Shown: positions 8,008 through 15,651 of the stretch, piece after piece
Layout of the letters: every line of letters begins with the position of its first letter
Position numbering within the stretch: position 1 is the first letter of the stretch
NCBI RefSeq assembly: GCF_004323185.1
Contig: NZ_NAPS01000001.1
Coordinates: 3,439,271-3,476,031, forward strand
DNA length: 36,761 bases
Source of the DNA: Westiellopsis prolifica IICB1
GTDB lineage: Bacteria; Cyanobacteriota; Cyanobacteriia; Cyanobacteriales; Nostocaceae
Direction of reading: 5' to 3'
Notes under the pieces: model-generated
The model's input: the letters and a program-made list of their open reading frames with translations, nothing else
Database searches by the model: none
What the model was told of the DNA's origin: nothing
Program-made: the position numbers and the translations under genes

Positions 8008-8424
8008 ATGAAAATAGCTTTCACAACTAGTGATCAAGTTCATGTCAATGCTCATTTTGGTTGGGCAAAGATGATTGATGTTTATGAAGTTTCCCAAGAT
8101 GGTTATCAATTTGTAGAAACTATCAAATTTAATGGAAACCTCAAAGAAGATGGTAACGAGGATAAACTTGTTCCCAAACTTAATGCTTTAAAAGAATGCA
8201 CGATTGTGTATGTTGCGGCAATTGGTAGTAGTGCTGCTGCCAAATTACTGAAAACAGGTGTCACTCCAATTAAAGCACGTTCCGAGCAAGATGAAATTGC
8301 TGATACGCTCAACAAATTAGTTGAAACTCTCAAAGGTAGTCCACCACCTTGGTTACGTAAAGCTTTGCAGCAAAAAAATCTGAATTTTGATGAATTAGAA
8401 CTAGAAGAAGAAACAACTGTATGA
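8008..8424 (+). CDS. nifX: NifX, FeMo-cofactor precursor carrier
   Basis: NifX binds the NifB cofactor and VK-cluster during FeMo-cofactor synthesis, between NifEN and apo-nitrogenase. The 138-residue product has the NifX/NifB C-terminal fold: start MKIAFTTSD, then VNAHFGWA, and the glycine- and alanine-rich IGSSAAAKLL. The acidic tail (DELELEEE) is typical of cyanobacterial NifX. Its stop overlaps the start of the next gene (ATGA), so the two are translationally coupled. In other heterocystous cyanobacteria nifE and nifN normally lie directly upstream; here the preceding genes are a kinase and ureF. Confidence 0.93.
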   Translation: MKIAFTTSDQVHVNAHFGWAKMIDVYEVSQDGYQFVETIKFNGNLKEDGNEDKLVPKLNALKECTIVYVAAIGSSAAAKLLKTGVTPIKARSEQDEIADTLNKLVETLKGSPPPWLRKALQQKNLNFDELELEEETTV

Positions 8425-8897
8425 GTGCAACAAATAGTGTTAACGGAACCGCCCCTAGTGAAGTTGTAAATTCACCTTTTTTGAAAGCGATCGTTCAACA
8501 AATTCGTGGTCAAGATACTTACGGTGTTTTCCGCAATTGGTCAGATGAATTAATCCTCAAACCCTTTGTAGTTAGCAAACAAAAGAAACGCGAAATATCT
8601 GTTGAAGGTGAGGTAGATCCAGTAACCATTGCCAGAATAATGGCATTTTATCGTGCTGTTGCTGCTCGTATTGAACAAGAAACTGGTTTGTTATCGCAAG
8701 TTGTAGTTGATTTAAGCCACGAAGGTTTTGGCTGGGCGTTAGTTTTTTCTGGTCGTCTTTTGTTGACAGTCAAAACCTTAAGAGATGCTCATCGTTTCGG
8801 TTTTGAATCGCTAGAAAAAGTAGCAGAAGAAGGAGAAAAACTAGTTCAAAAAGGCATTGAACTAGCTCAAAATTTTCCTGAAGTTGGAAGATTATGA
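8421..8897 (+). CDS. NifX-associated nitrogen fixation protein (DUF269)
   Basis: The 158-residue product shows the DUF269 pattern: an N-terminal FLKAIVQQIRGQDTYG, a central NWSDELILKPFV and a helical C-terminal half with GLLSQVVVDLSHEGFGWALV. The family is found almost only beside nifX in diazotrophs. Its exact role is unsettled; it is thought to assist cofactor handling. It overlaps nifX by 4 bp and is separated from the next gene by a heptamer array. Confidence 0.9.
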   Translation: MSATNSVNGTAPSEVVNSPFLKAIVQQIRGQDTYGVFRNWSDELILKPFVVSKQKKREISVEGEVDPVTIARIMAFYRAVAARIEQETGLLSQVVVDLSHEGFGWALVFSGRLLLTVKTLRDAHRFGFESLEKVAEEGEKLVQKGIELAQNFPEVGRL

Positions 8898-8898
8898 T

Positions 8899-8980
8899 TA
8901 GTCATTAGTCATTGGTCATTAGTCATTGGTAAAGAAAAAAGAAAAATGACGAATGACAAAGGACAAAGGACAAAGGACAA
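8899..8980 (+). repeat. Heptamer repeats between the DUF269 and DUF683 genes
   Basis: Two heptamer families lie back to back: TTAGTCA/TTGGTCA (8899-8927) and GGACAAA/TGACGAA (8946-8979). The two halves are roughly complementary, so the transcript could fold into a long hairpin inside the nif operon. Confidence 0.8.
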
Positions 8981-9184
8981 ATGACGAAGATTGAAGAACT
9001 ACAAACTCAAATCAAGCGCCTCAATAGTAAAGCAGGTCAAATGAAAATGGATCTGCATGATTTGGCGGAAGGGTTGCCAACAGATTACCAAAAACTTATG
9101 GATGTTGCGGCTGCGACTTATGAAATTTATCGTCAGCTGGATGAACTAAAGCAACAACTCAAAATCATGGAGCAAGGCAAATGA
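8981..9184 (+). CDS. Small nif-cluster protein, DUF683 (CCE_0567) family
   Basis: A 67-residue, strongly helical protein with heptad-like leucine spacing (KIEELQTQIKRLNSKAGQMK) and a central HDLAEGLPTDY, as in the short DUF683 family found beside nifW and nifX. Members form small helical assemblies; the function in nitrogenase assembly is not established. The ATG follows the heptamer array directly and the stop overlaps the nifW start (ATGA). Confidence 0.85.
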   Translation: MTKIEELQTQIKRLNSKAGQMKMDLHDLAEGLPTDYQKLMDVAAATYEIYRQLDELKQQLKIMEQGK

Positions 9185-9498
9185 GTGAAGATTGGAACAA
9201 ATTCCAAAAGCTTACACAGGCGGAGGAATATTTTGAATTTTTTGGTCTACCTTATGACCAAACAGTTGTAAGTGTAAATCGTCTACATATTTTGAAAAAA
9301 TTCTCCCAATCTATTCAAGAAATTGATGAGAATTATACTGACCTAAATTCAGAAGAGAGATTAAATAAATATTGTGAGGCTTTACAACAAGCTTATCAGG
9401 TTTTTCTGGAATCCACACCTCAAGAACAAAAGCTGTTCAAAGTATTTAAACAGAAGCCTAAAAATGTAGTCACGCTGACAGAAATCACTTCTGATTAG
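9181..9498 (+). CDS. nifW: Nitrogenase stabilising/protective protein NifW
   Basis: NifW is thought to protect the MoFe protein from oxygen damage. The 105-residue product has the normal length and the family pattern: YFEFFGLPYDQTVVSVNRLHILKKF near residues 18-42, which is written here as its start YFEFFGLPYDQ and end HILKKF. A helical middle and a C terminal ending in EITSD follow. It overlaps the DUF683 gene by 4 bp, and hesA follows 10 bp later. Confidence 0.9.
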   Translation: MSEDWNKFQKLTQAEEYFEFFGLPYDQTVVSVNRLHILKKFSQSIQEIDENYTDLNSEERLNKYCEALQQAYQVFLESTPQEQKLFKVFKQKPKNVVTLTEITSD

Positions 9499-9508
9499 GA
9501 GGTAAAAA

Positions 9509-10297
9509 GTGATAGACCTAACGCCTACCGAGTTAGAACGTTACAGTCGCCAAATGATGCTCCCGAATTTTGGCGAAGTAGCGCAGAAGCGTCTCAAGTC
9601 AGCAACTGTTCTGGTGACAGGTGTGGGAGGATTAGGCGGTACAGCAGCGCTTTACTTAGCAGTAGCAGGTGTTGGGCGGCTGATCCTAGTCCGGGGTGGT
9701 GATCTGCGACTGGATGACATGAATCGTCAGATTTTGATGACGCACGATTGGGTTGGTCAACCAAGAGTTTTCAAAGCCAAAGAAACTCTCGAAGCCATCA
9801 ATCCTGATATCCAGGTGGAAGCAGTTCATGAGTATATTACTCAGGACAATGTTGACTCCTTGGTGAAATCTGCTGATATGGCCCTAGATTGCGCCCATAA
9901 TTTTACGGAGCGTGATCTGCTAAATGCTGCTTGTGTACGTTGGCGCAAACCAATGGTGGAAGCAGCAATGGACGGGATGGAGGCTTATTTAACTACGATT
10001 ATTCCTGGTGTGACGCCTTGTTTATCTTGTCTATTTCCAGAGAAACCAGACTGGGATAGACGCGGGTTTTCAGTTTTAGGTGCTGTATCTGGAACTCTTG
10101 CTTGTTTGACAGCTTTGGAAGCAATCAAGCTGATCACTGGCTATAGTCAACCTTTGTTATCACAACTACTGACAATAGATTTAACCCGCATGGAATTTGC
10201 TAAACGTCGTTCCTATCGCGATCGCTGCTGTCCAGTATGCGGTAACAATGCACCTTGGAGATACTTGCAATCGAAATCCACAGTCATTAGTCATTAG
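9509..10297 (+). CDS. hesA: HesA, ThiF/MoeB-type adenylyltransferase of the nif cluster
   Basis: HesA is an E1-like ATP-dependent adenylyltransferase; it is thought to activate a sulfur carrier for nitrogenase metal-cluster synthesis. The 262-residue product has the nucleotide-binding GVGGLGG (about 38-44), MNRQILM, the DCAHNFTERDLLN segment, CLSCLFPE and a C-terminal zinc-type CCPVCG. There is no rhodanese domain, unlike many MoeB proteins. The start is GTG 9509, preceded by an excellent AGGAGGT. The last residues (TVISH) and the stop are encoded by the heptamer repeats that follow. Confidence 0.92.
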   Translation: MIDLTPTELERYSRQMMLPNFGEVAQKRLKSATVLVTGVGGLGGTAALYLAVAGVGRLILVRGGDLRLDDMNRQILMTHDWVGQPRVFKAKETLEAINPDIQVEAVHEYITQDNVDSLVKSADMALDCAHNFTERDLLNAACVRWRKPMVEAAMDGMEAYLTTIIPGVTPCLSCLFPEKPDWDRRGFSVLGAVSGTLACLTALEAIKLITGYSQPLLSQLLTIDLTRMEFAKRRSYRDRCCPVCGNNAPWRYLQSKSTVISH

Positions 10298-10390
10298 TCA
10301 TTGGTCATTGGTCAATGGTCAATCGTCAATGGTTATTGAAATTGGACTGTTGACTCTGGACGCTGGACTATTGACTTTGGACAAATGACA
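10281..10390 (+). repeat. Heptamer repeats between hesA and hesB
   Basis: GTCATTA/GTCATTG units, then GTCAATG/GTCAATC units, and after a short gap GGACTGTTGACT-type units. The array begins inside hesA and supplies its stop codon. It is the same repeat family as 8899-8980 and 20926-21017. Confidence 0.8.
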
Positions 10391-10414
10391 AATTTTTAAA
10401 ACTCAGGAGGTCTG

Positions 10415-10786
10415 ATGACTGTTACTTTGACAGAGAAAGCAGAATTTCGTCTACGGACATTTTTAGCAGGTTCTGCTCCCGATGCCAATGGCGCCACAAA
10501 AGGTATCCGCATATCTGTTAAAGATGGTGGTTGCAGTGGTTATGAATATGCAATGGATGTCACCAGCCAGCCAAAATCAGACGATTTGGTCATCCAGCAA
10601 GGGAAGGTTACTCTTTACGTTGATGCTGAAAGTGCGTCATTACTAAAAGGAATTGTCATCGATTTTATTGATGGTGTAATGGAAGGCGGCTTTAAGTTTA
10701 TCAACCCCAACGCAACAGAAACTTGTGGTTGTGGCAAATCATTCAAAACTAGTGATTGTCAATCAGCAGGTGTACCTTGCAACTAA
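10415..10786 (+). CDS. hesB: HesB, A-type iron-sulfur carrier
   Basis: An IscA-like scaffold or carrier delivering Fe-S clusters to nitrogenase components. The three A-type cysteines are present: C40 in GGCSGYEY and C104/C106 in CGCGKSF. The product has 123 residues and a slightly extended tail with two further cysteines (SDCQ, VPCN), as seen in nif-linked HesB. AGGAGG precedes the ATG at ideal distance. It is followed by fdxH after 108 bp. Confidence 0.93.
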   Translation: MTVTLTEKAEFRLRTFLAGSAPDANGATKGIRISVKDGGCSGYEYAMDVTSQPKSDDLVIQQGKVTLYVDAESASLLKGIVIDFIDGVMEGGFKFINPNATETCGCGKSFKTSDCQSAGVPCN

Positions 10787-10894
10787 TAAATGAATGTTGC
10801 TGGTTCTTTGTTATTTGTTGTTGAGAAGCAACAAGTCACAAACAACTATCAACAAACAAATATCAACAAATTTATTTTTGAGGAGAACACAACA

Positions 10895-11194
10895 ATGGCT
10901 ACCTACCAAGTAAGATTAATCAACAAAAAAGAAGACCTCGACGCCACAATTGAAATTGACGAAGATACTACTATCCTAGAAGGAGCAGAAGAAAATGGTA
11001 TTGAATTACCTTTTTCTTGCCACTCTGGTTCTTGCTCTAGCTGCGTTGGTAAAGTAGTTGAAGGTGAAGTAGATCAATCTGAGCAAATCTTCTTAGATGA
11101 TGAGCAAATGTCCAAAGGATTTGCATTACTTTGCGTTACCTATCCTCGCTCTAATTGCACAATCAAAACCCATCAAGAACCTTATCTTGTCTAA
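10895..11194 (+). CDS. fdxH: Heterocyst [2Fe-2S] ferredoxin FdxH
   Basis: FdxH is the plant-type ferredoxin that passes electrons to nitrogenase reductase in heterocysts. The 99-residue product has cluster ligands C42, C47, C50 and C80 (CHSGSCSSC and LLCV). Lysine and aspartate residues near the N terminus (INKKEDLD) resemble known FdxH. I chose the ATG at 10895, which has GAGGAGA just upstream and gives the family length; a frame starting at 10790 adds 35 unrelated residues. A clear hairpin terminator follows, so fdxH ends the main nif transcript. Confidence 0.95.
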   Translation: MATYQVRLINKKEDLDATIEIDEDTTILEGAEENGIELPFSCHSGSCSSCVGKVVEGEVDQSEQIFLDDEQMSKGFALLCVTYPRSNCTIKTHQEPYLV

Positions 11195-11242
11195 ATATTT
11201 CATTTTTTTCTCCCCTGTATTTTTCTTTCCTTAGCTCTTCTC

Positions 11243-11275
11243 GAAGTCATAGCTATGACACGGCTATGACTTCTT
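11243..11275 (+). terminator. Terminator after fdxH
   Basis: GAAGTCATAG (11243-11252) and CTATGACTTC (11264-11273) form a perfect 10-bp stem with an 11-nt loop, followed by TTTATTA. From here to 11508 the sequence is very AT-rich and shows no gene. Confidence 0.75.
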
Positions 11276-11508
11276 TATTAAAAAATAAAAATTTATACTT
11301 AATGAAGTGAACAGTTCATAACAATCATTTTTCAAATGTTTTTCTTAATTATAAGATAACGTATTTTTATAGTTATTTTCTTATTCTTTAGATTATTTTT
11401 ATAAATAAATATCTATTTTTTGATTTTATTAATTATAGATCATTGCAATTTTTATACGTACTAATACCTCTACACTCTACCCACTAACAACCAACCACTA
11501 AGTATTAA

Positions 11509-11760
11509 ATGTTTAACAGTTTTAGTGTCACTGGTTCCTCATTAGAATTACTAAAAATTGGAGAGCAAGGAATTATTCTGTTTTGTAACACTCAGGACGA
11601 AAAGATTCTAAATCAAGTGATATCTTTGGGTCTAAGTCCGGGAATATGCTTTACGTTAGAACAAAATTTTCCTAACGTCGTTATTAAATTCAATTCACAA
11701 AAATTAGTGATAAATAAGGAAATTGCTAGTCAAATATACGTTCGCTTATTGAATAAATAA
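11509..11760 (+). CDS. FeoA-domain protein
   Basis: The 83-residue product fits the SH3-like FeoA domain: LELLKIGEQGIIL, an internal LGLSPGICFTL, and VIKFNSQKLVINKEIASQIYVRL at the end (given here as VIKFNSQ and IASQIYV). FeoA proteins support FeoB ferrous iron uptake; no feoB is present here. A solitary FeoA-like gene after fdxH fits the high iron demand of nitrogenase, but a link is inference. The ATG at 11509 has only a weak ribosome-binding site. Confidence 0.8.
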   Translation: MFNSFSVTGSSLELLKIGEQGIILFCNTQDEKILNQVISLGLSPGICFTLEQNFPNVVIKFNSQKLVINKEIASQIYVRLLNK

Positions 11761-11796
11761 TTACATGTTTAGCACTATTAAATTCTTGATTTTATT

Positions 11797-11848
11797 CTTA
11801 GTGTCTTAGTGGTGAAAAAGATAATTTTTAAAACACAAAGACACTAAG
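11797..11848. repeat. Dispersed inverted repeat CTTAGTGTCTT
   Basis: CTTAGTGTCTT (11797-11807) and AAGACACTAAG (11838-11848) are perfect inverted copies around an AT-rich loop. It lies 37 bp after the FeoA gene and could end its transcript. The arms resemble the outer repeat at 4451-4640. Confidence 0.6.
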
Positions 11849-11906
11849 AAAATTTGATTCGGTAAGTTACACCAAGATATGTACCTTTTCTTCTCAAATT
11901 AAAAAT

Positions 11907-12851
11907 ATGATTGAGAATACCGTCACACGCTACTATCACAACTTTTTACAAGTTGTTCGGAGTTACTATCAACTTACAAAACCTCGAATTATTCCTCTGC
12001 TATTGATTACTACAGCTGCTAGTATGTCGATCGCATCTGAGGGAAAATTAAATCCGATATTAATGTTAGTAACTCTGGCTGGTGGTACTTTTGCTGCTGC
12101 TAGCGCTCAAACTTTTAATTGCGTCTATGATCGCGATATCGATTATGAAATGGAACGGACGCGCCATCGTCCTTTACCTTCTGGGCGTGTCCAGCCTACT
12201 CATGCTTTAATATTTGCGATCGCTTTAGCTTGTATTTCTTTCACTTTGCTGACAGTGTTTGTGAATTTACTCAGCGCTTTGTTAGCAATGTCTGGGATTT
12301 TATTTTATGTGGGGGTTTACACCCATTTACTCAAACGCCATACTTCACTGAACATCGTCATTGGTGGTGCTGCTGGGGCGATTCCGATGTTGGTAGGTTG
12401 GGCTGCGGTAACTGGTACACTTAGTTGGACAGCATGGTTATTGTTTGCGATTGTTTTTTTGTGGACACCTCCTCATTTTTGGGCGTTAGCTTTGATGATT
12501 AGTGAAGATTATGCCAAGGTAGGTGTACCGATGCTGCCTGTAGTTACTGATAATATTACCGCCGCTCGGCAGATTTGGGTATATACTTTAATGCTTGTCC
12601 CTGCGACATTTTTATTGATAGATCCTCTGCAAAAAATGAGTGTGATTTATGGCTGTATAGCTTTTATTATGGGAGCTATCTTGATTAAAAAAGCTTGGAC
12701 GCTTTTGCAAGATTCAGAGAATAAACAATCTGCGCGATCGCTCTTTCTTTACTCTATTCTCTATATGATGCTTTTATGTGCTGCTATGGTAGTTGATAGT
12801 CTACCAGTCACTCACTATTTCACTCAAATAATGATGAGATTGGTTAATTGA
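11907..12851 (+). CDS. ctaB: Protoheme IX farnesyltransferase (heme O synthase)
   Basis: CtaB adds a farnesyl chain to heme B to give heme O, the precursor of heme A for terminal oxidases. The 314-residue product is a UbiA-family membrane protein with about eight or nine hydrophobic segments. The prenyl-diphosphate-binding motif reads NCVYDRDIDYEMERTR, and the second aspartate-containing loop SEDYAKVGVPMLP is present. Length is normal. No ctaA (heme A synthase) is adjacent, although the two genes are often together in cyanobacteria. The nearest oxidase genes are the cox operon about 8 kb downstream. Its 3' end is convergent with mop and shares a hairpin terminator. Confidence 0.93.
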   Translation: MIENTVTRYYHNFLQVVRSYYQLTKPRIIPLLLITTAASMSIASEGKLNPILMLVTLAGGTFAAASAQTFNCVYDRDIDYEMERTRHRPLPSGRVQPTHALIFAIALACISFTLLTVFVNLLSALLAMSGILFYVGVYTHLLKRHTSLNIVIGGAAGAIPMLVGWAAVTGTLSWTAWLLFAIVFLWTPPHFWALALMISEDYAKVGVPMLPVVTDNITAARQIWVYTLMLVPATFLLIDPLQKMSVIYGCIAFIMGAILIKKAWTLLQDSENKQSARSLFLYSILYMMLLCAAMVVDSLPVTHYFTQIMMRLVN

Positions 12852-12860
12852 ATTGTGTCT

Positions 12861-12895
12861 TTTGTTGTTTGTTGGTTGTGACAACAAACAACAAA
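12861..12895. terminator. Bidirectional terminator between ctaB and mop
   Basis: A perfect 14-bp stem, TTTGTTGTTTGTTG (12861-12874) with CAACAAACAACAAA (12882-12895), sits between two convergent genes. It is followed by a T run at 12907-12913 on the plus strand. Confidence 0.75.
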
Positions 12896-12910
12896 TAACT
12901 AGATGATTTT

Positions 12911-13120
12911 TTAATCAACAGCAACCATGACATCTGTTGCTTTCACCACAGCATAAGCTTCTTTACCTTCAGCAAGTTGAAGGCTATCTGCTGAAGATTT
13001 TGTAATGATAGCAGTTACTTCTACACCAGGTGCTAATTCTAATATAACTTCGGTGTTGACAGACCCTGGTACAACTTTTTTTACAGTAGCTTTCAGAGTG
13101 TTACGAGCGCTTATTTTCAT
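12911..13120 (-). CDS. mop: Molybdopterin/molybdate-binding protein, Mop (TOBE) family
   Basis: A single Mop/TOBE domain of 69 residues: MKISARNTLKATVKKV, then GSVNTEVILELAPG, and ITKSSADSLQL-EGKEAYAVVKATDVM. These small proteins bind molybdate as oligomers and are often placed near nif genes for Mo storage or homeostasis. I chose ATG 13120, where the conserved domain begins; an upstream in-frame ATG at 13162 would add 14 residues not typical of the family. It is transcribed towards ctaB. Confidence 0.88.
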   Translation of the reverse strand: MKISARNTLKATVKKVVPGSVNTEVILELAPGVEVTAIITKSSADSLQLAEGKEAYAVVKATDVMVAVD

Positions 13121-13350
13121 TTTTTTGTATCTTGACCTATTTGACTCAATAATATTACTCATCCAATCAGAACATACATGTATTTCTTTAGATTGTTTTT
13201 ATGTTTATTAGGTTGTAAATTATACAAGATAAAATATATTGATATACTCTGTTTTGTGACTAGTTTATAAATATAGCAAACGTAATTTATTATTGATTAT
13301 TGTACCTAGAAAAATTTTGAGATTCATAGTAATAATGATATATAACTCAG

Positions 13351-13379
13351 AACCCCGACTTATTAAAAAAGTCGGGGTT
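13351..13379. repeat. Dispersed hairpin AACCCCGACTT/AAGTCGGGGTT
   Basis: A perfect 11-bp stem around a short loop. It belongs to the same family as the hairpins at 13726-13756 and 29255-29285, which share a CCCCGA(C/T)TT arm. Confidence 0.65.
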
Positions 13380-13725
13380 ATTGTCTCTCATAAAAATTAA
13401 TTTTTAATTATTTAGTTACCTAATATACAGACAAAATAATTATTTTTATAATGATACTAACAAGCTTCCTATCAACAAAAATAATTCTAAACAAACTAAA
13501 AATTATCTACAATTATTCTTTATTAGTAGTCCGCGCAGGTGTACTAATCTGTCTGTACTAACGAAATAAAAATAATTGACAAGTCAAATGCCTTCAAGCC
13601 TGGTTTCCTTAGTAAATCTATTTATTGATAATAAAATGGGTAATATGATCAGATTTCAATAATGAGAATATTTTTTTATAGTTGTTAATTGAGATTTAAA
13701 TACACATATAGCATCTGAGAGACAA

Positions 13726-13756
13726 GATCCCCGACTTCTTAAAGAAGTCGGGGATC
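13726..13756. repeat. Dispersed palindrome GATCCCCGACTTCTT
   Basis: A near-perfect 31-bp palindrome: GATCCCCGACTTCTT, a single A, then AAGAAGTCGGGGATC. The preceding bases AGACAA are also found before the copy at 29255, showing that the repeat extends slightly past the stem. Confidence 0.7.
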
Positions 13757-14318
13757 TGGACTTTGCGATTTTTACAAATCATATAAGATTGCCATACTCA
13801 GAATATTTTTTATGTAAAAAGTGCTAACTTACTATAAAACTAATAATATTAATCATAAATTTACTTTTTTTTAATCGTTTTGTTAATGAATATTACTGCA
13901 AAGTTTTATAACTGAATCCTTGCCTAATTTGCTGAGAGATATAAGATATAAATGTAGGATAAATTGTTGCCTGTCAACCAAAATGAACCTGTAAAAAGTG
14001 ATTATCTAATTCTCTAATTAATGATATTCTACATCTTGGCTAGATTCTCTATTTCAGACGATTAAAGATGTATTTTAGTTATTGATAATGGGTAAATGCG
14101 TAAATCTTATTCTAAAAAATAGCCAAGTTTATTTAGAAATTAGAGAACAAAAATTGGCTAAAATTAATTCATAATCACTTTTGACAGCGGTGACTTTCAG
14201 GAATTGCAATTAAGCCTAATTATTTAGATTTAAAACAGGCGTGTATCTTCAACACTCACGCAGCTAGGAAAGAATTACAGAATTGATTTCCTTACATCAA
14301 GGAAAAGGAGCAGAAATT

Positions 14319-14915
14319 ATGAGAGCCAAGCATATTATGACTCAAGATGTAGCTACTATTCGTGGTTCAGCTACTGTGGCAGAAGCAGTCAAACTTATGA
14401 GGCTTAAAGAATTACGAGCGTTGATTGTAGAACCTCGTAACGATGCAGATGCATACGGGATTGTTACCGAAACTGATATTGTATCTAAGGTGGTTGCCTA
14501 TGGAAAAGACCCCAAACAGGTACATGTTTATGAGATTATGAGTAAGCCTTGCATCGTTGTCAATCCCGACCTTGATGTGGAATATGTTGCACGGTTATTT
14601 TCTAATACGGGTGTTTGGCGTGCGCCTGTGATTCAAGGTGAATTACTTGGCATTATTTCTGTTACTGATATTATTACCAAGGGTGATTTCCTTGAAAAGC
14701 CCAAATTAGCTTTCTTGCAAAAAGAACTCCAAAAAGCCGTATCAAATGCTCGTTCAATTTCTACTAACTACGGTGGGGATTCTAAAAAAGCTGTAGAAGC
14801 TTGGGATTTTGTAGACGAACTCGAAGCAGAAGCATGTTTTTATGGCGCACCAAAACCAGAAAAAACAGCTAGACAACTATTCTGTAATGGACGTAATCCA
14901 GTAAGTGTAGGTTAA
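14319..14915 (+). CDS. CBS-domain pair protein
   Basis: Two CBS motifs in tandem form one Bateman module: the first covers about residues 1-60 (MRAKHIMTQDVATI, RALIVEP, YGIVTETDI), the second about 66-125 (HVYEIMSKPCIVV, WRAPVI, LLGIISVTDI). A C-terminal tail of about 70 residues follows, containing EAWDFVDELEAEACFYGAP. CBS pairs usually sense adenine nucleotides or S-adenosylmethionine, and free-standing ones regulate partner enzymes. The start at 14319 is chosen for AAAGGAG 8 nt upstream; an earlier in-frame start at 14283 has none. The partner and ligand are unknown. Confidence 0.85.
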   Translation: MRAKHIMTQDVATIRGSATVAEAVKLMRLKELRALIVEPRNDADAYGIVTETDIVSKVVAYGKDPKQVHVYEIMSKPCIVVNPDLDVEYVARLFSNTGVWRAPVIQGELLGIISVTDIITKGDFLEKPKLAFLQKELQKAVSNARSISTNYGGDSKKAVEAWDFVDELEAEACFYGAPKPEKTARQLFCNGRNPVSVG

Positions 14916-14934
14916 TAAGGTAAGTATTAAATTA

Positions 14935-14970
14935 TGTAGGGTGTGTTAACTAAGTCTAACGCACCCTACA
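14935..14970. terminator. Inverted repeat after the CBS gene
   Basis: TGTAGGGTGTGTTA (14935-14948) pairs with TAACGCACCCTACA (14957-14970) with one mismatch. It lies 20 bp after the stop codon and may end the transcript, though no T tract follows. The arm CTAACGCA reappears near 16605, so it is also a dispersed repeat. Confidence 0.55.
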
Positions 14971-15651
14971 TATTTGATATTTACTTTGTTAATGATCTTT
15001 TTATGTAATTATATTTGAGAACTTTTATCAAAATTATTTTTATAATCAAAATACCCTTAACTAGAGATGTTTAGCTGTCGATTATAGTAATTGACAGGCT
15101 CGCAATTCGCATCTATAAGTTGGAATTTGAGAATTATTTTCTCACATTCTTGATAAATTGATTTGACATTAACTTAAAGATTGATATTTTACAAGATAAT
15201 AGTATCAAGGGATTCTTTTTTTTAATATTTTCTGTTTATCATAAATCTAGCTGGAACTATCCAGAGATGAACCTAAGATTAATTTTTAATTTTAACGTCA
15301 GTAAAACAAACCTCTCATACCATTTCACGTTAATCGCGATACACATAAATAATGTAGAGACGCGATATATCGCGTCTCTACAAAAAAATATGTTTCACTT
15401 TTAAAGGAAATTGGTATGACTTCTATCTCATTATGCAAAAACAAGAGAAATTATTAATGTGAGAAACAGGTTTGTTCAGAGGGAATTTTTACCAATTCAA
15501 CTCACGTTAATCTTAATAATTTTATTATCATTCATATAGTAATAATTGGAGGTTGCTATGTAACCAATATTTGTAATTTGCGAACTAAAAAAGATCTATA
15601 AGTTTGATCATATTGAGTGTAAATTATATAGACTAGTTGAGAGAGAAGGAG
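14971..15651. other. AT-rich gap between the CBS gene and a hypothetical gene
   Basis: No gene seen. It contains the MITE-like element at 15317-15417 and otherwise AT-rich DNA. Confidence 0.5.
15317..15417. repeat. 101-bp MITE-like repeat with GAGACGCG palindrome
   Basis: Ends are ATACCATTTC and GAAATTGGTAT (imperfect inverted repeats). The centre (15354-15381) is a perfect 28-bp palindrome with ATATAT at the middle. About 49 bp of its left half and core recur in inverted orientation at 26912-26960. No target duplication was recognised. Confidence 0.7.

Larger units (their letters stand above)
13121..14318. other. 1.2-kb AT-rich gap with two dispersed hairpins
   Basis: No convincing gene, tRNA or known riboswitch was seen on either strand. 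It contains two dispersed GC-rich palindromes (13351-13379 and 13726-13756, listed separately) in otherwise AT-rich sequence. A decayed gene or an undetected small RNA cannot be excluded. Confidence 0.5.

Noticed and set aside
10790-10894. 35-residue extension of FdxH
   Set aside because: The ATG at 10895 has a strong ribosome-binding site and gives the exact ferredoxin length.
13121-14318. tRNA or riboswitch in the long gap
   Set aside because: No cloverleaf with a T-loop consensus and no recognisable riboswitch core was seen on either strand.
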